Shown here: positions 14,617-22,255 of the stretch, piece after piece
Numbering within the stretch: position 1 is the first letter of the stretch
Layout of the letters: each line of letters begins with the position of its first letter
Origin: an archaeon GW2011_AR19
GTDB lineage: Archaea; Nanobdellota; Nanobdellia; Pacearchaeales; GW2011-AR1
DNA length: 33,073 nucleotides
NCBI GenBank assembly: GCA_000806015.1
Contig: JWKY01000006.1
Span: 1 to 33,073 of the forward strand
Direction: 5' to 3'
Made by a program: the position numbers and the translations under genes
Notes under the pieces: model-generated
Seen by the model: the letters and a program-made list of their open reading frames with translations, nothing else
What the model was told of the DNA's origin: nothing
Databases searched by the model: none

Positions 14617-15414
14617 TCATCTTCTAGAAAGCTTCTTAAGATTTTCCAAATCCCTTTGCGCGGATTTTATTCTTTTTTCGGCGTCTGAAATAAGCTCCTC
14701 CATATCATTCGCTTCGGAAACAGAAAATTTTGGCTTGTTAACTTCGCTCAATTTTGTAACTTTGATAGGTCCTCTCTTTGGAGCATATCTAAAAATAAAG
14801 AAAACAACTGCTGCTAATAAAGCAACCCCTATAATATAATATAACCATTTAAAAGAAAATTTGCTTTCTTCATCTGTTTTTTCAGCTTTGTCTTTTTTTC
14901 CTAAATTTAAAAAAGCGCCAAGAAATCCTGACTTTTCCTCTGTTAAAGTTTCGTTAGAAGTTAAATTTGTTTCATCTGTTGTTTGATTAATTTCTGTAAT
15001 GTTGGTTATATTATTGGTTATATTAGTACTCTCTACGTTCCCTCCATTTGTCCCGGAAAGTGTTGGAGTTTCTTTTAATTCATATCCCTCAGGAATAATT
15101 TCTAAATAAACGGGCTCTCCTGCAATATAGTTATTTCTATATTTTTCAGATGAAATTGTCTTGTCTGATTTTTTTAAAACAACCATTAAATCAAAAATAA
15201 GTTCTTCTCCAGAATAAATAAAAGTTGCATCTCCATATGCATTAGAAGTTTGTTTGTAAATTGCATAAGCGCTATAATCTGCGTCGGGATCTAAAATAGT
15301 TAAATGAATTTCGGTAAATTCCGGGGTTTTAATTTTAATTTCTGTATCTCCAGCTAAAACAAATTGCATAGCAAATAAAAATAAAAAAAAGATGAGCAAA
15401 AATTTCTTTAACAT
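14617..15414 (-). CDS. Membrane-anchored surface protein with sequon-rich linker and cytoplasmic coiled coil
   Basis: 265 aa. Signal peptide (to about QFVLAG), a small beta-rich extracytoplasmic domain (about residues 23-120), then a linker dense in N-x-T sequons (NITNNITNITEINQTT and more), likely heavily N-glycosylated. A membrane helix (about residues 188-208, WLYYIIGVALLAAVVFFIF) is followed by a basic cytoplasmic segment and a C-terminal coiled coil (DMEELISDAEKRIKSAQRDL). The topology suggests a link between surface layer and cytoplasm. Family not recognised. TATA box about 25 bp upstream. Confidence 0.75.
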   Translation of the reverse strand: MLKKFLLIFFLFLFAMQFVLAGDTEIKIKTPEFTEIHLTILDPDADYSAYAIYKQTSNAYGDATFIYSGEELIFDLMVVLKKSDKTISSEKYRNNYIAGEPVYLEIIPEGYELKETPTLSGTNGGNVESTNITNNITNITEINQTTDETNLTSNETLTEEKSGFLGAFLNLGKKDKAEKTDEESKFSFKWLYYIIGVALLAAVVFFIFRYAPKRGPIKVTKLSEVNKPKFSVSEANDMEELISDAEKRIKSAQRDLENLKKLSRR

Positions 15415-15435
15415 CTTAATATTGATAAAACCCTC

Positions 15436-15443
15436 TTTATAAA
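15436..15443 (-). promoter_or_regulatory. TATA box
   Basis: TTTATAAA lies about 25 bp upstream of the minus-strand ATG at 15414. Confidence 0.5.
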
Positions 15444-15862
15444 TTTTTTTATATTGAGATGATAGGTTAATAAAAAAGAAATCTCCCTTTTTTAAAATGG
15501 AGTAGTTCGCCCACCATACTTCCGACCTCGCACGTAATTTTTTATTTGTTTTATTTTTTAAGTTTCTTTTGTGAAGTCTTTTGCCCCACCCACCAGCACT
15601 TCGTTCCCCTGCCTTCCAGCCCAGAGATCTTTTATTTTTATTATTTATTTTTAGTTACTGCCTACCACCTCCCCGATGGAAATTAACCAAGGAAACCGCA
15701 ACTCCCGACCCCGATTTCTATTTTTTATAAATGCCTTCGGAATTAATTAAAATCAAAGTCGTTCGCACTTTAGGGTGCGGAGGATGTCATTATGAATTTT
15801 CAACAAATTTTTTTAAATAGAAAAATATTTATATGAAATGAAATTAGAAACAATATTATAAA
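15444..15862. repeat. Intergenic region with C-rich repeat modules
   Basis: No gene is seen. It carries three modules shared with other spacers: CTTCCGACCTCGCACGTAAT (about 15529), TTGCCCCACCCACCAGCACT with its C-rich continuation (15573-15624), and TTTTTAGTTACTGCCTACCA (about 15649). A short inverted repeat CGCAC/GTGCG lies near 15764-15780. The 3' end holds the promoter of the gene at 15863 (ATATTTATATG). Confidence 0.55.
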
Positions 15863-16252
15863 ATGGTATTAAAATCTAAAGAAAACATTATCGGGGCGTG
15901 GTCTTTTTTAGTTGGGGTCGTGCTTGCAGTTATGGTCGGCGTGTTTACTACTCTAATTAAAATTCCATATTTAGTTACATACAGCGCGCAAATTTACGGA
16001 CTTTTAGTTCTTATAGGAATAGTTGTTGGAAGTTTCATAAAAGTAGAAGGGGAAGAAAGTCATACTTTTCTTATTGCCGGAGCAGTATTAGTAATAGTAA
16101 GCAAGTTTGGAAAAGAAAGCGTGTCAGGGTCTTTAATTGGTCTTGGGCTTGGGGATGTTGTTTCTTCTATTTTTGGGGCTTTATTAATATTATTTATTCC
16201 TGCGATGATAATTGTGGCTTTGAAAACTGTGTTTAGTATTGCGAAGATTTGA
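15863..16252 (+). CDS. Small integral membrane protein, unknown
   Basis: 129 aa with four hydrophobic helices, roughly at residues 10-30, 38-58, 67-84 and 96-125. The loops carry few charges and no catalytic motif is apparent. I do not recognise a function. It stands alone between two repeat-filled spacers, just after the envelope gene block. Confidence 0.7.
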   Translation: MVLKSKENIIGAWSFLVGVVLAVMVGVFTTLIKIPYLVTYSAQIYGLLVLIGIVVGSFIKVEGEESHTFLIAGAVLVIVSKFGKESVSGSLIGLGLGDVVSSIFGALLILFIPAMIIVALKTVFSIAKI

Positions 16253-16676
16253 TTTTTTAAGTTTCTCTCGCGGAGTTTTTTTGCTCACCCCCAGCGCTTC
16301 GCTCCCCCTCCTCCGACCCAGCATTGGGATAAAATAATTTACCCTCCGTGAACTTGCTCTACTCCCGACCTCGCACGGCATATTTTATCTTTTTTTATTT
16401 TTTAGTTACTGCCTACCACGAAGTCGCTCGCTATCGCTCGAATGAGATGACTTCGCATCAGCGTTCCGCATAATGCTTCGCTAAGAAAATTATCGTGTCA
16501 GAAAGGTTTGAAAAGTTGGATTAATTAATTATAAATTGAGGTTGATTAATTAAAACAAATAAAATTAAGATATAGAAATACTTTTATGGTACAATCTCAA
16601 AAAAATTTGAGTGACTTTGATTTACTGATATGAAAATTCTAAAATCTCTCTTTAATAAACCAAGAATCAAACCTAC
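16253..16676. repeat. Intergenic region with C-rich repeat modules
   Basis: No gene is seen; the minus-strand track ORF at 16190 translates repeat sequence. Modules: CACCCCCAGCGCTTCGCTCC with C-rich continuation (16283-16322), CTACTCCCGACCTCGCACGG (about 16350), TTTTTAGTTACTGCCTACCA (about 16401). A GC-rich inverted repeat CGAAGTC ... GACTTCG lies at about 16420-16456, with CGAGCG/CGCTCG self-complementarity inside. Confidence 0.55.
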
Positions 16677-17069
16677 TTAATAATCATCAAACTTGCTTTT
16701 AGCAGGTTTTACAGGAGGAAGTTCTTTATGAATTTTGGCAAAAGAAGGCGTTGCAACAATAAGATTTTCATGTCCTGCTATACTGCCCTCAAGGGCATCA
16801 ACTGTTTTTTTTATTTTTGAAACTGCTCTTTTCAATTCAATAGGGTCTTTTTGTTTCAAAACTCTAAAATCAACAATTGCGATAGTATATCCGTCTCTTA
16901 AAGCATTTAAGATTACATTTACATCTTCGTATTGATTTAGTGTAAATAATTTTACAATGATTTTGCTTCCTTTTACATTCTCGCTCTCTAAATCAATCTC
17001 AAGATATTCATCTTCCCCGGATTCACCAAGCGCGTTTGAAAAAGCTCTTTTTATTCTGTCTAAAACCAT
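16677..17069 (-). CDS. sepF: Cell division protein SepF
   Basis: 130 aa. The N-terminal MVLDRIKRAFSNALG is a short amphipathic helix, the membrane-targeting element of SepF. After an acidic linker, the DUF552/SepF core runs from about residue 35 to 115 (KIIVKLFTLNQYEDVNVILN, YTIAIVDFRVL, AVSKIKKTVDALEGSI, ENLIVATPSF). In archaea SepF anchors FtsZ filaments to the membrane, so this cell probably divides with FtsZ, although ftsZ is not in the window. A TATA-like TTTATAAATA lies about 25 bp upstream of the ATG. The terminal KFDDY is unremarkable. Confidence 0.9.
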   Translation of the reverse strand: MVLDRIKRAFSNALGESGEDEYLEIDLESENVKGSKIIVKLFTLNQYEDVNVILNALRDGYTIAIVDFRVLKQKDPIELKRAVSKIKKTVDALEGSIAGHENLIVATPSFAKIHKELPPVKPAKSKFDDY

Positions 17070-17131
17070 ATTAAATTATGATAGAATGGATTTATAAATA
17101 TTTCGGGTTTAAGATATATATTATTTTTTTT

Positions 17132-17503
17132 GCTTTGTTCGAGCAATTACGAAAGGGACAAATTTTAATTTAAAAATAATTTATCAATAACAGCTTTCGT
17201 GATTGGGAGTAGGAATTGTTTTGAAATTGGAGTTTTGATTTTTCTTGAACAACGAAATTGCTCGTTGCTTTGCCCGCAAAATTGCCCTTACTCGAGACCT
17301 CACTCGGACTTTTCAAATTTGACTTCGTGATGAAATCTCGTGAAATCTCTCGCCCCCAGCGCTTCTACTCCCCCCTTCCAGCCCAGCTTCGGGATAAAAG
17401 GAATTGTCGTCATAAAAACATTTTAAAAGTTAAGCTGAATTTAATATTCACAGATATTTGAATTTCCAAGATTTAGTAAAAACTCAAAACTCCGAACAGA
17501 GCA
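17132..17503. mobile_element. Compound TIR element with nested 72-bp insert and C-rich cargo
   Basis: Ends are TGCTTTGTTCG (left) and CGAACAGAGCA (right), inverted with one mismatch. Just inside the left end sits the 72-bp insert (17140-17211), after which the family's left arm resumes (GGAATTGTTTTGAAATTGG). The right arm (TTTCCAAGATTTAGTAAAAA) abuts the prefoldin stop codon. The interior holds a CCCCCAGCGCTT C-rich module (about 17350-17388). No transposase is encoded. No clear target duplication is seen. Confidence 0.6.
17140..17211 (+). repeat. 72-bp nested inverted-end insert, copy 1
   Basis: Matches the reverse complement of 19937-20008 at 69 of 72 positions by eye. Its own ends are partly inverted (AATTACGAAAG and CTTTCGTGATT), so it looks like a small palindromic element inserted into a larger one. 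Confidence 0.75.
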
Positions 17504-17506
17504 TAT

Positions 17507-17836
17507 TTATTCGTTTATTATTTGTTTTCTTATTTGTTCAAGTTTTTCAGAAAGATATTTTTCTTGTTTTTCAAAATTTTTAATTTTTAAATTTAATATT
17601 TTCTCCTTGTCAGAAAGCTCTTCTTTTATTTTTGATTTTGAAATTTTAATCATCAGTTGGCCAATTAATTTGTAAGCATCGTCTTGAGAATTTTCTATTT
17701 CTTTTAAAGCAGACTGAGTTTCTGTCAGCTCCATTTGAAAAGCTTGTTTTTGAAAAAGCAGGTTCTGAAGATTTTGCTCTAAAAATTGCACTTCCTGAAT
17801 ATTTTTATCGTTTGTCATTTTATTATTTGATTGCAT
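17507..17836 (-). CDS. pfdB: Prefoldin beta subunit
   Basis: 109 aa, typical length. Two long coiled-coil helices flank a beta hairpin: QNLLFQKQAFQMELTETQSALKEIE, then DDAYKLIGQLMIKISK, the conserved subunit signature, then KILNLKIKNFEKQEKYL. Archaeal prefoldin is an alpha2-beta4 hexamer that passes unfolded proteins to the thermosome. Either Met1 or Met7 could be the start; Met1 is used here. It follows L37Ae and RpoP on the same strand, the usual archaeal neighbourhood. The stop codon touches the TIR element at 17132-17503. Confidence 0.9.
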   Translation of the reverse strand: MQSNNKMTNDKNIQEVQFLEQNLQNLLFQKQAFQMELTETQSALKEIENSQDDAYKLIGQLMIKISKSKIKEELSDKEKILNLKIKNFEKQEKYLSEKLEQIRKQIINE

Positions 17837-17971
17837 TTTGTTTAATGTATCTAATGATAAATTTTTTTATTCAAATTTTTAATAGATTGTCCCGCAAAAC
17901 CACTTTATTCAGCTCGTAAGCCCACTCGGTTATTTATATAATTTATCTAATTAATTTTCTCCTCCGTGAAG

Positions 17972-18109
17972 TCATTCGGCTTTTACTTTTTTGATTTTTG
18001 TTCTTTGCTTGTAAAAAATTTTGCTTCCACAAGCAGGACAAACAAATCTTTTTTTTAGATCTTCGTCTTTTATTTTACTTTTACAATTGAAACATTTGTA
18101 GGTTATCAT
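17972..18109 (-). CDS. rpoP: DNA-directed RNA polymerase subunit P (Rpb12-like)
   Basis: 45 aa, too short for the ORF track. The translation starts MITYKCFNCKSKIKDEDL and continues with CPACGSKIFYKQRTKIKK. The CxxC ... CPxCGSKIFYKxR zinc ribbon is diagnostic of archaeal RpoP/Rpb12, a small zinc-binding core subunit of RNA polymerase. It lies between the L37Ae and prefoldin beta genes on the same strand, the conserved archaeal gene order. Start is the ATG at 18109; stop is TGA at 17972-17974. An AT-rich gap of 115 bp separates it from L37Ae. Confidence 0.93.
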   Translation of the reverse strand: MITYKCFNCKSKIKDEDLKKRFVCPACGSKIFYKQRTKIKKVKAE

Positions 18110-18224
18110 TTTTTATTGTTTAATTTCTTTAATTGAAATTTGTTTTATTAATTTAATTGTGTTTTTTAATGTTTTCATCTTGTTTTGTGGTCTCTCGTTT
18201 ATAACTTTTAAATTATTAGGGTAT

Positions 18225-18443
18225 TTAGTTCTCTAAATAAAATGCTCCGGACGCAAATTTTTTCTTGCATTTAGGACAATTCCAAATTCCTTTAGAGGAT
18301 CTTTTTGCGCCTAATCTTTTACAAAAAGGGCATTTTTGTTTTTTTCTTTGTTTTTCTTCAACTTTAACAAGTCTTGCTTTCGGAGTCTTTCCGTATCTTG
18401 CCCCAAACCTTCCCGCTGATTTTATTTTTTTTGTTTTTACCAT
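18225..18443 (-). CDS. rpl37ae: Large ribosomal subunit protein eL43 (L37Ae)
   Basis: 72 aa. The N-terminal KSAGRFGARYGKTPKARLVK is the strongly conserved start of eL43, and the zinc ribbon CPFCKR ... WNCPKCKKKFASGAFY is complete (CxxC, 13-14 residues, CxxC). It is a structural protein of the archaeal and eukaryotic 60S-type subunit. Somewhat shorter than many homologs, which often carry an extended C-terminus. First gene of the L37Ae-RpoP-prefoldin beta set; the MITE-like element at 18494 lies 50 bp upstream and so sits near its promoter. Confidence 0.95.
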   Translation of the reverse strand: MVKTKKIKSAGRFGARYGKTPKARLVKVEEKQRKKQKCPFCKRLGAKRSSKGIWNCPKCKKKFASGAFYLEN

Positions 18444-18493
18444 GTGAGATATTATTAGATTAGAAATCTTGTTTTTAAAATGTTTGGATTATT

Positions 18494-18635
18494 GGCTCTG
18501 TCCGGAATTGTTTTCAAATTGGAGTTTTTGATTTTTCAAATTCCCACTCTACCTCGTCTTTCAGACGAGACCCGCCCTTAATTTTTATTTGAATTTCCAA
18601 AATTTAGTGAAAAATCTAAAACTCCGGACAGAGCC
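18494..18635. mobile_element. MITE-like element 1 with 8-bp target duplication
   Basis: Ends GGCTCTGTCCGGA and TCCGGACAGAGCC are perfect 13-bp inverted repeats. GGATTATT occurs immediately outside both ends (18486-18493 and 18636-18643), a perfect 8-bp target duplication. The subterminal arms are also partly inverted (GAGTTTTTGATTTTTC versus GAAAAATCTAAAACTC). At the centre, CTCGTCT-TTC-AGACGAG forms a hairpin (18553-18569). It has no coding capacity, so mobilisation would need a transposase elsewhere. Confidence 0.85.
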
Positions 18636-18710
18636 GGATTATTGGTTTTTTGAATTTAATAAATTTTCATCGCAAACTTTATTAATCTTTTAAAATTCAT
18701 TAAATATCAT

Positions 18711-18783
18711 GGGGCTGTAGTATAGCCTGGTAGTATTCCAGGTTTGGGACCTGGCGACCGCGGTTCAAATCCGCGCAGCCCCA
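18711..18783 (+). tRNA. tRNA-Pro (anticodon TGG)
   Basis: 73 nt. Acceptor stem GGGGCTG/CAGCCCC with discriminator A, anticodon stem CCAGG/CCTGG with loop TTTGGGA giving anticodon TGG, T arm CGCGG-TTCAAAT-CCGCG. The D arm is short but normal with GG in the loop. No intron, and CCA is not encoded (A is followed by TTG). A T run (18792-18799) follows as terminator. MITE-like elements flank it on both sides, at 76 bp upstream and 41 bp downstream. Confidence 0.97.
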
Positions 18784-18823
18784 TTGAAAATTTTTTTTAG
18801 ATTATTAAAGTTTAGGTTATCAA

Positions 18824-18971
18824 GGCTTTATCCGGAATTGTTTTGAAATTGATGTTTTGATTTTTTTCTAATTCCCACTCCAAGTTCGAGCTAAAGCTCG
18901 AAAACCCACCCCTAATTTTTATTTGAATTTCCCAAGAACATTACTAAAAAAATCAAACTCCAGACAAAGCC
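18824..18971. mobile_element. MITE-like element 2 with 8-bp target duplication
   Basis: Ends GGCTTTATCCGGA and CTCCAGACAAAGCC are imperfect inverted repeats of the same family as 18494-18635. GTTATCAA lies immediately outside both ends (18816-18823 and 18972-18979), a perfect 8-bp target duplication. Flanking arms match element 1 (AATTCCCACTC; CCTAATTTTTATTTGAATTT), but the central hairpin is different, TTCGAGCT-AA-AGCTCGAA (18885-18902). No coding capacity. Confidence 0.85.
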
Positions 18972-19076
18972 GTTATCAAAAGATTGTATTTTAATATTTT
19001 TAATTTAAATTCTGCCTTCAAGAAATTTTTCATCAAATATTTTCACAAATCAAAAAAGCCCGATGGCTTAATAAAA

Positions 19077-19715
19077 TTAATCTTTCCAGGAGCCATTTAG
19101 TTTTTTATATTCTTTTATTTTATTTAAGTATTCATTAACTTCTGGCTTTAAATTATTCAATAAAATTTTTCCTTCTTTTGTATCTCGTGTATAAATTGTT
19201 TTGTAATTCTTGTTTTGTGAATTGGATGCAGGCAAATTTAATATGCTGTCTTCCTGTCCGAAAGCAGATTTAAACCCATTAACTCGTAATTCAAGCCCGT
19301 CTAATTTAAATCCTTTGCCAATAAAATCTCCATTTAGATGATAAGTTTTGGTTTCATTGTTTTGCCAGAAAACTTCTTCCGAAGCAAGACCATTTTTTAA
19401 TAATTTATATCTGGATATTTCTTTATTTTTAACAAATAGAGAACCTTTTGAACAAAATCCGTCGCGAGATGATTTAAAATAAATTTCTTTTTTTAAGATC
19501 ATGGAATAATTCACTAAAGTATCTGTGTAAATTTCTCCTCTTTTCGCAAAGGTTGTATCTATTTTTAGAGTATCTGTTTTTGAAAAACTATCCACATTAT
19601 ATTTTTCAAGTTCTCTTTCTATTGAACCAAGTCCCATTCTCAGAGCCATTCCAAAACAAAAACCTATCGGTCCTGCTAACAGAACAGAAAGTATTTGCTT
19701 TTTAGTTAAGTTCAT
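19077..19715 (-). CDS. Hypothetical secreted or membrane-anchored protein
   Basis: 212 aa. An N-terminal hydrophobic segment (ILSVLLAGPIGFCFGMALRMG) is probably an uncleaved anchor or signal peptide. The rest is soluble and beta-rich, with KTDTLKIDTTF and several KxY/YxL strands, one FCSKGS Cys and a charged C-terminal helix (NLKPEVNEYLNKIKEYKKL). Not recognised. Its style (short secreted protein with DTL/IDT words) resembles the secreted operon at 22.2-24.4 kb, so it may share an origin with it. Confidence 0.6.
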   Translation of the reverse strand: MNLTKKQILSVLLAGPIGFCFGMALRMGLGSIERELEKYNVDSFSKTDTLKIDTTFAKRGEIYTDTLVNYSMILKKEIYFKSSRDGFCSKGSLFVKNKEISRYKLLKNGLASEEVFWQNNETKTYHLNGDFIGKGFKLDGLELRVNGFKSAFGQEDSILNLPASNSQNKNYKTIYTRDTKEGKILLNNLKPEVNEYLNKIKEYKKLNGSWKD

Positions 19716-19810
19716 GATAAAATTATTCCCAAATTTTTAAGGATTTTTTTAATTGCCATTTTCGTAATCACTTTAAAATGAAAGAACTATATAAAAGTTT
19801 CTGTATTCTT

Positions 19811-20103
19811 GGCTCTGTTGAAAATCTCTTTTTTACATTTCGTTTTGAATTCTAATCTACTCCCGACCTCGCTCGCGATTAATAAAAATAAAATAAGTTT
19901 GTCTTGCGAAGTCATTTGCCCCACCCACCAGCGCTTTACTCCCAATCACGAAAGCTGTTATTAATAAATTATTTTTAAATCAAAATTTGTCACTTTCGTA
20001 ATTGCTCGGCTCCCCCTTCCTCCACCCAGAATTACTCTCGTCATTCACTTTTATAATTAATTGCCAAAGAAAGTTACGAACTCAAAACTTTTTCAACAGA
20101 GTC
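19811..20103. mobile_element. Larger TIR element with C-rich cargo and nested 72-bp insert
   Basis: Ends GGCTCTGTTGAAAA and TTTTCAACAGAGTC are inverted with one mismatch. Inside are CTACTCCCGACCTCGCTCGC, then GAAGTCATTTGCCCCACCCA, and the C-rich module CCAGCGCTT...CTCCCCCTTC split by the 72-bp insert (19937-20008). No reading frame of note and no target duplication is seen, so it may be older than the pair flanking the tRNA. The element fills the gap between two minus-strand genes. Confidence 0.65.
19937..20008 (-). repeat. 72-bp nested insert, copy 2 (inverted relative to 17140)
   Basis: Reverse complement of 17140-17211 with three differences by eye. Here it interrupts a C-rich module between AGCGCTT and CTCCCCC, positions that are adjacent apart from CG in the uninterrupted copy at 20641. 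Confidence 0.75.
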
Positions 20104-20119
20104 AGATTTTTCCAGGAAT

Positions 20120-20506
20120 TTAAAATCTTCCCGCATCTGCCTTTTTTTCCAAAACTTCAACTCTCTGCTGCAGTCTATAAATCTGATTTGAAAGATTTTC
20201 AATTTGATCCGTCATGTAAGTTAATCTTTTTACAAGTTTTTGCCGTCTATCTTCTAAATCAGAAGATGGGGGTTCCGAGGCTGTTTGAGGCATGTTTTCT
20301 GCAGAACTGCTTGAACCTCCAAAGCCAAAGAAGTTTCCAAGAAATCCTCCCGAACTTCCACTGCTTGCAGGATTTTCCGACGCAGCTTGTGAATTAGAAT
20401 TTGGAGTTAAATTTTTTACCTCATTTTCTTGTGATTCTTCTTCAGGAAATTTTTCTTTATATCTTGTTAAATCTAAAACTTTATTCTTTTTTTTAAACCA
20501 GCCCAT
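20120..20506 (-). CDS. Hypothetical protein with disordered linker and C-terminal coiled coil
   Basis: 128 aa. A basic start (MGWFKKKNKVLDLTRYKEKF) leads into a low-complexity Ser/Gly/Asn/Pro linker (SSGSSGGFLGNFFGFGGSSSS), then a helical segment (DRRQKLVKRLTYMTDQIENLSNQIYRLQQRVEVLEKK) predicted to form a coiled coil. No membrane segment. The coiled coil suggests oligomerisation or partner binding. I recognise no function; the layout recalls small conserved DPANN proteins, which is memory rather than evidence. Confidence 0.7.
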   Translation of the reverse strand: MGWFKKKNKVLDLTRYKEKFPEEESQENEVKNLTPNSNSQAASENPASSGSSGGFLGNFFGFGGSSSSAENMPQTASEPPSSDLEDRRQKLVKRLTYMTDQIENLSNQIYRLQQRVEVLEKKADAGRF

Positions 20507-20789
20507 GAATAATTAACAAATGAATTATTTATAAATTTAGTTATTTTGTTGATTTGTTAAGAATTTTTTCTTGTTGAGTTGTTTGCCCCACCCAACTCCC
20601 GACCAAGTTTTTGGATTTGATTAGGAAGCCCCACCAACCAGCGCTTCGCTCCCCCTTCCACCACCCAAGATAGTTTTTCTAATTATTAATTTTTTTAATT
20701 TATTTCTCTCACAAAAATTGAGTGCATTAAATTTTTTTAACAAAACCAAATTAGAAACCTTTTTTAAATACTAAAATATATTAATATTC
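20507..20789. other. Divergent spacer with C-rich repeat module
   Basis: Contains GTTTGCCCCACCCAACTCCC (about 20581) and the intact C-rich module CCAGCGCTTCGCTCCCCCTT (about 20639). Promoters for the two divergent genes should lie at its edges; TTTAAATACT near 20765 is a candidate TATA region for the gene at 20790. No gene is seen. Confidence 0.5.
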
Positions 20790-22208
20790 ATGGTAGAATC
20801 AATTCACGAGATTATTCAGAGAATCAGCGAGCATTATAAAAAAAAGGGAAAGCCCGAGGCAGAACATGTAATTGGATACGATTCATCTTCAGAGGGATTA
20901 GAGCCGATTTATTTTTTTATTACAGATTTAATGAATGATTTTGGATTAAAAACAGAAAAATTAATTGACAACTTTACTTCCTCTCCGGGTTCCGGCCATT
21001 TTGGCGAGCTTGGCCAGAGAGCAACAATTATGCAGCAGCAAGGAACAAAAATTTTAGCAGATATTAACGTTGTTTTAAGAAGTGTTTTAAATTTAATTTA
21101 TGACTTAAAAGATTTTAAAACAAGATTACAGCAATACGGCGGACTTAAATCAAAAGACAGGCTAATCCACGAAGCTGCTGTGCTTTCTCTGAAACAAATT
21201 TGGATGGATAAAGTTGATATGCAAAAAGGAAATTCTTCTATAAAATCAATGGCATTAGGTCAGGCGGGATTTGTAACTTTAATTGATGCTTTTTTGTCTA
21301 TATCAAATGAAAAAGAGGCTGACAAACTTGATTTAAATGAACGTGTTAAAAGAATTTTGAAACCCAGAATACAGGAATTTAATATTTGGCTGGCTCAATC
21401 TGAAAATGAATTAAAAAAAAGATATGAATTAGAAAAAAATTATTTAAGAAGTCAGGTAAACAGTTTAAAGCTTTATTCCCGCTGGGCAAAACCATATTTA
21501 AAATCTGCGCAGCAGCTTGAACAAAAAGAAGCCGGCAGAAGCGTTGATTTAGTCAAAACTTTTAATACAATTCTTCTTGAGCTGACTTTATTTGGAAAAT
21601 CAAAACTTGACATTAAATCTTCAGCATTTGCAGGAGACCTTCCCCAGGAATTTGCAAAAGACAATTTTTTAAAAAAACAAAAGAGAAATTATAATATCTG
21701 CATTTTAGTTGATTTTTATTTCAGGGGAATTCCACAGAGAGTAAGCCAACAGCAGGCGCACTATTCTTTTGGAGGAAAAACAACAGTAACATTCAGAGCA
21801 TATGTTTTAAATGACGACGAGATAGAAAAATTAAATCTGGAGATTTCAAAATCTGATTTAGAAGATGTTTTTGGATTGATTGAAGGCGCAACAACAGACA
21901 GCTTGGGAAGATTGCAGGAAGAAATAGATTCTTTTTTAAATGAAAAAGATGAAGAGGCTGAAAAAGAAAAGAAAAGTTCAGAAGTGAATCCATTTTTAGC
22001 ATTAATCGGAGTTTATGAAAAGAAACCGAAAAAATCAGACGAAAAAAAGGAAGATACAGAAATTAAAATTAAAGAAAAACCAATTAAAAAAGAGAGCTGG
22101 ATAGAGGCTGAATTAATAAGACCCTTGGCTGTAAAAAAGGCAGATGAAAAAGTATTTAATTTATTTAACACTTACAAAAAAGCACACGGAATGGTTAGTT
22201 ATATTTAG
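20790..22208 (+). CDS. Large helical cytoplasmic protein, conserved-type unknown
   Basis: 472 aa, no signal peptide or membrane helix. Largely alpha-helical: HEIIQRISEHYKKKGK at the start, a long central helical region (LNLIYDLKDFKTRLQQYGGL, RVKRILKPRIQEFNIWLAQSENELKKRYEL), then a mixed domain around residues 310-350 (NICILVDFYFRGIPQRV, YSFGGKTTVTFRAYVLNDDEI) and a highly charged E/K linker before a final helical tail. No catalytic motif is evident. Family not recognised. It has its own promoter and no same-strand neighbour, and the length and clean frame leave no doubt that it is a gene. Confidence 0.8.
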   Translation: MVESIHEIIQRISEHYKKKGKPEAEHVIGYDSSSEGLEPIYFFITDLMNDFGLKTEKLIDNFTSSPGSGHFGELGQRATIMQQQGTKILADINVVLRSVLNLIYDLKDFKTRLQQYGGLKSKDRLIHEAAVLSLKQIWMDKVDMQKGNSSIKSMALGQAGFVTLIDAFLSISNEKEADKLDLNERVKRILKPRIQEFNIWLAQSENELKKRYELEKNYLRSQVNSLKLYSRWAKPYLKSAQQLEQKEAGRSVDLVKTFNTILLELTLFGKSKLDIKSSAFAGDLPQEFAKDNFLKKQKRNYNICILVDFYFRGIPQRVSQQQAHYSFGGKTTVTFRAYVLNDDEIEKLNLEISKSDLEDVFGLIEGATTDSLGRLQEEIDSFLNEKDEEAEKEKKSSEVNPFLALIGVYEKKPKKSDEKKEDTEIKIKEKPIKKESWIEAELIRPLAVKKADEKVFNLFNTYKKAHGMVSYI

Positions 22209-22255
22209 AAAAATAAAAAATCGAATTAGCGAGCAGAGTTATCTTTGAAAAAGTT

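Noticed and set aside
16190-16381. Minus-strand ORF of 63 aa
   Set aside because: It translates the C-rich repeat module and overlaps the end of the membrane protein gene.
17140-20008. A single composite transposon carrying L37Ae-RpoP-prefoldin-tRNA
   Set aside because: The 72-bp copies sit inside other repeats, no transposase or target duplication bounds the block, and the gene order inside is normal archaeal housekeeping.
20002-20397. Plus-strand 131-aa ORF
   Set aside because: It begins in the TIR element and runs antisense to the coiled-coil gene; no coding character.
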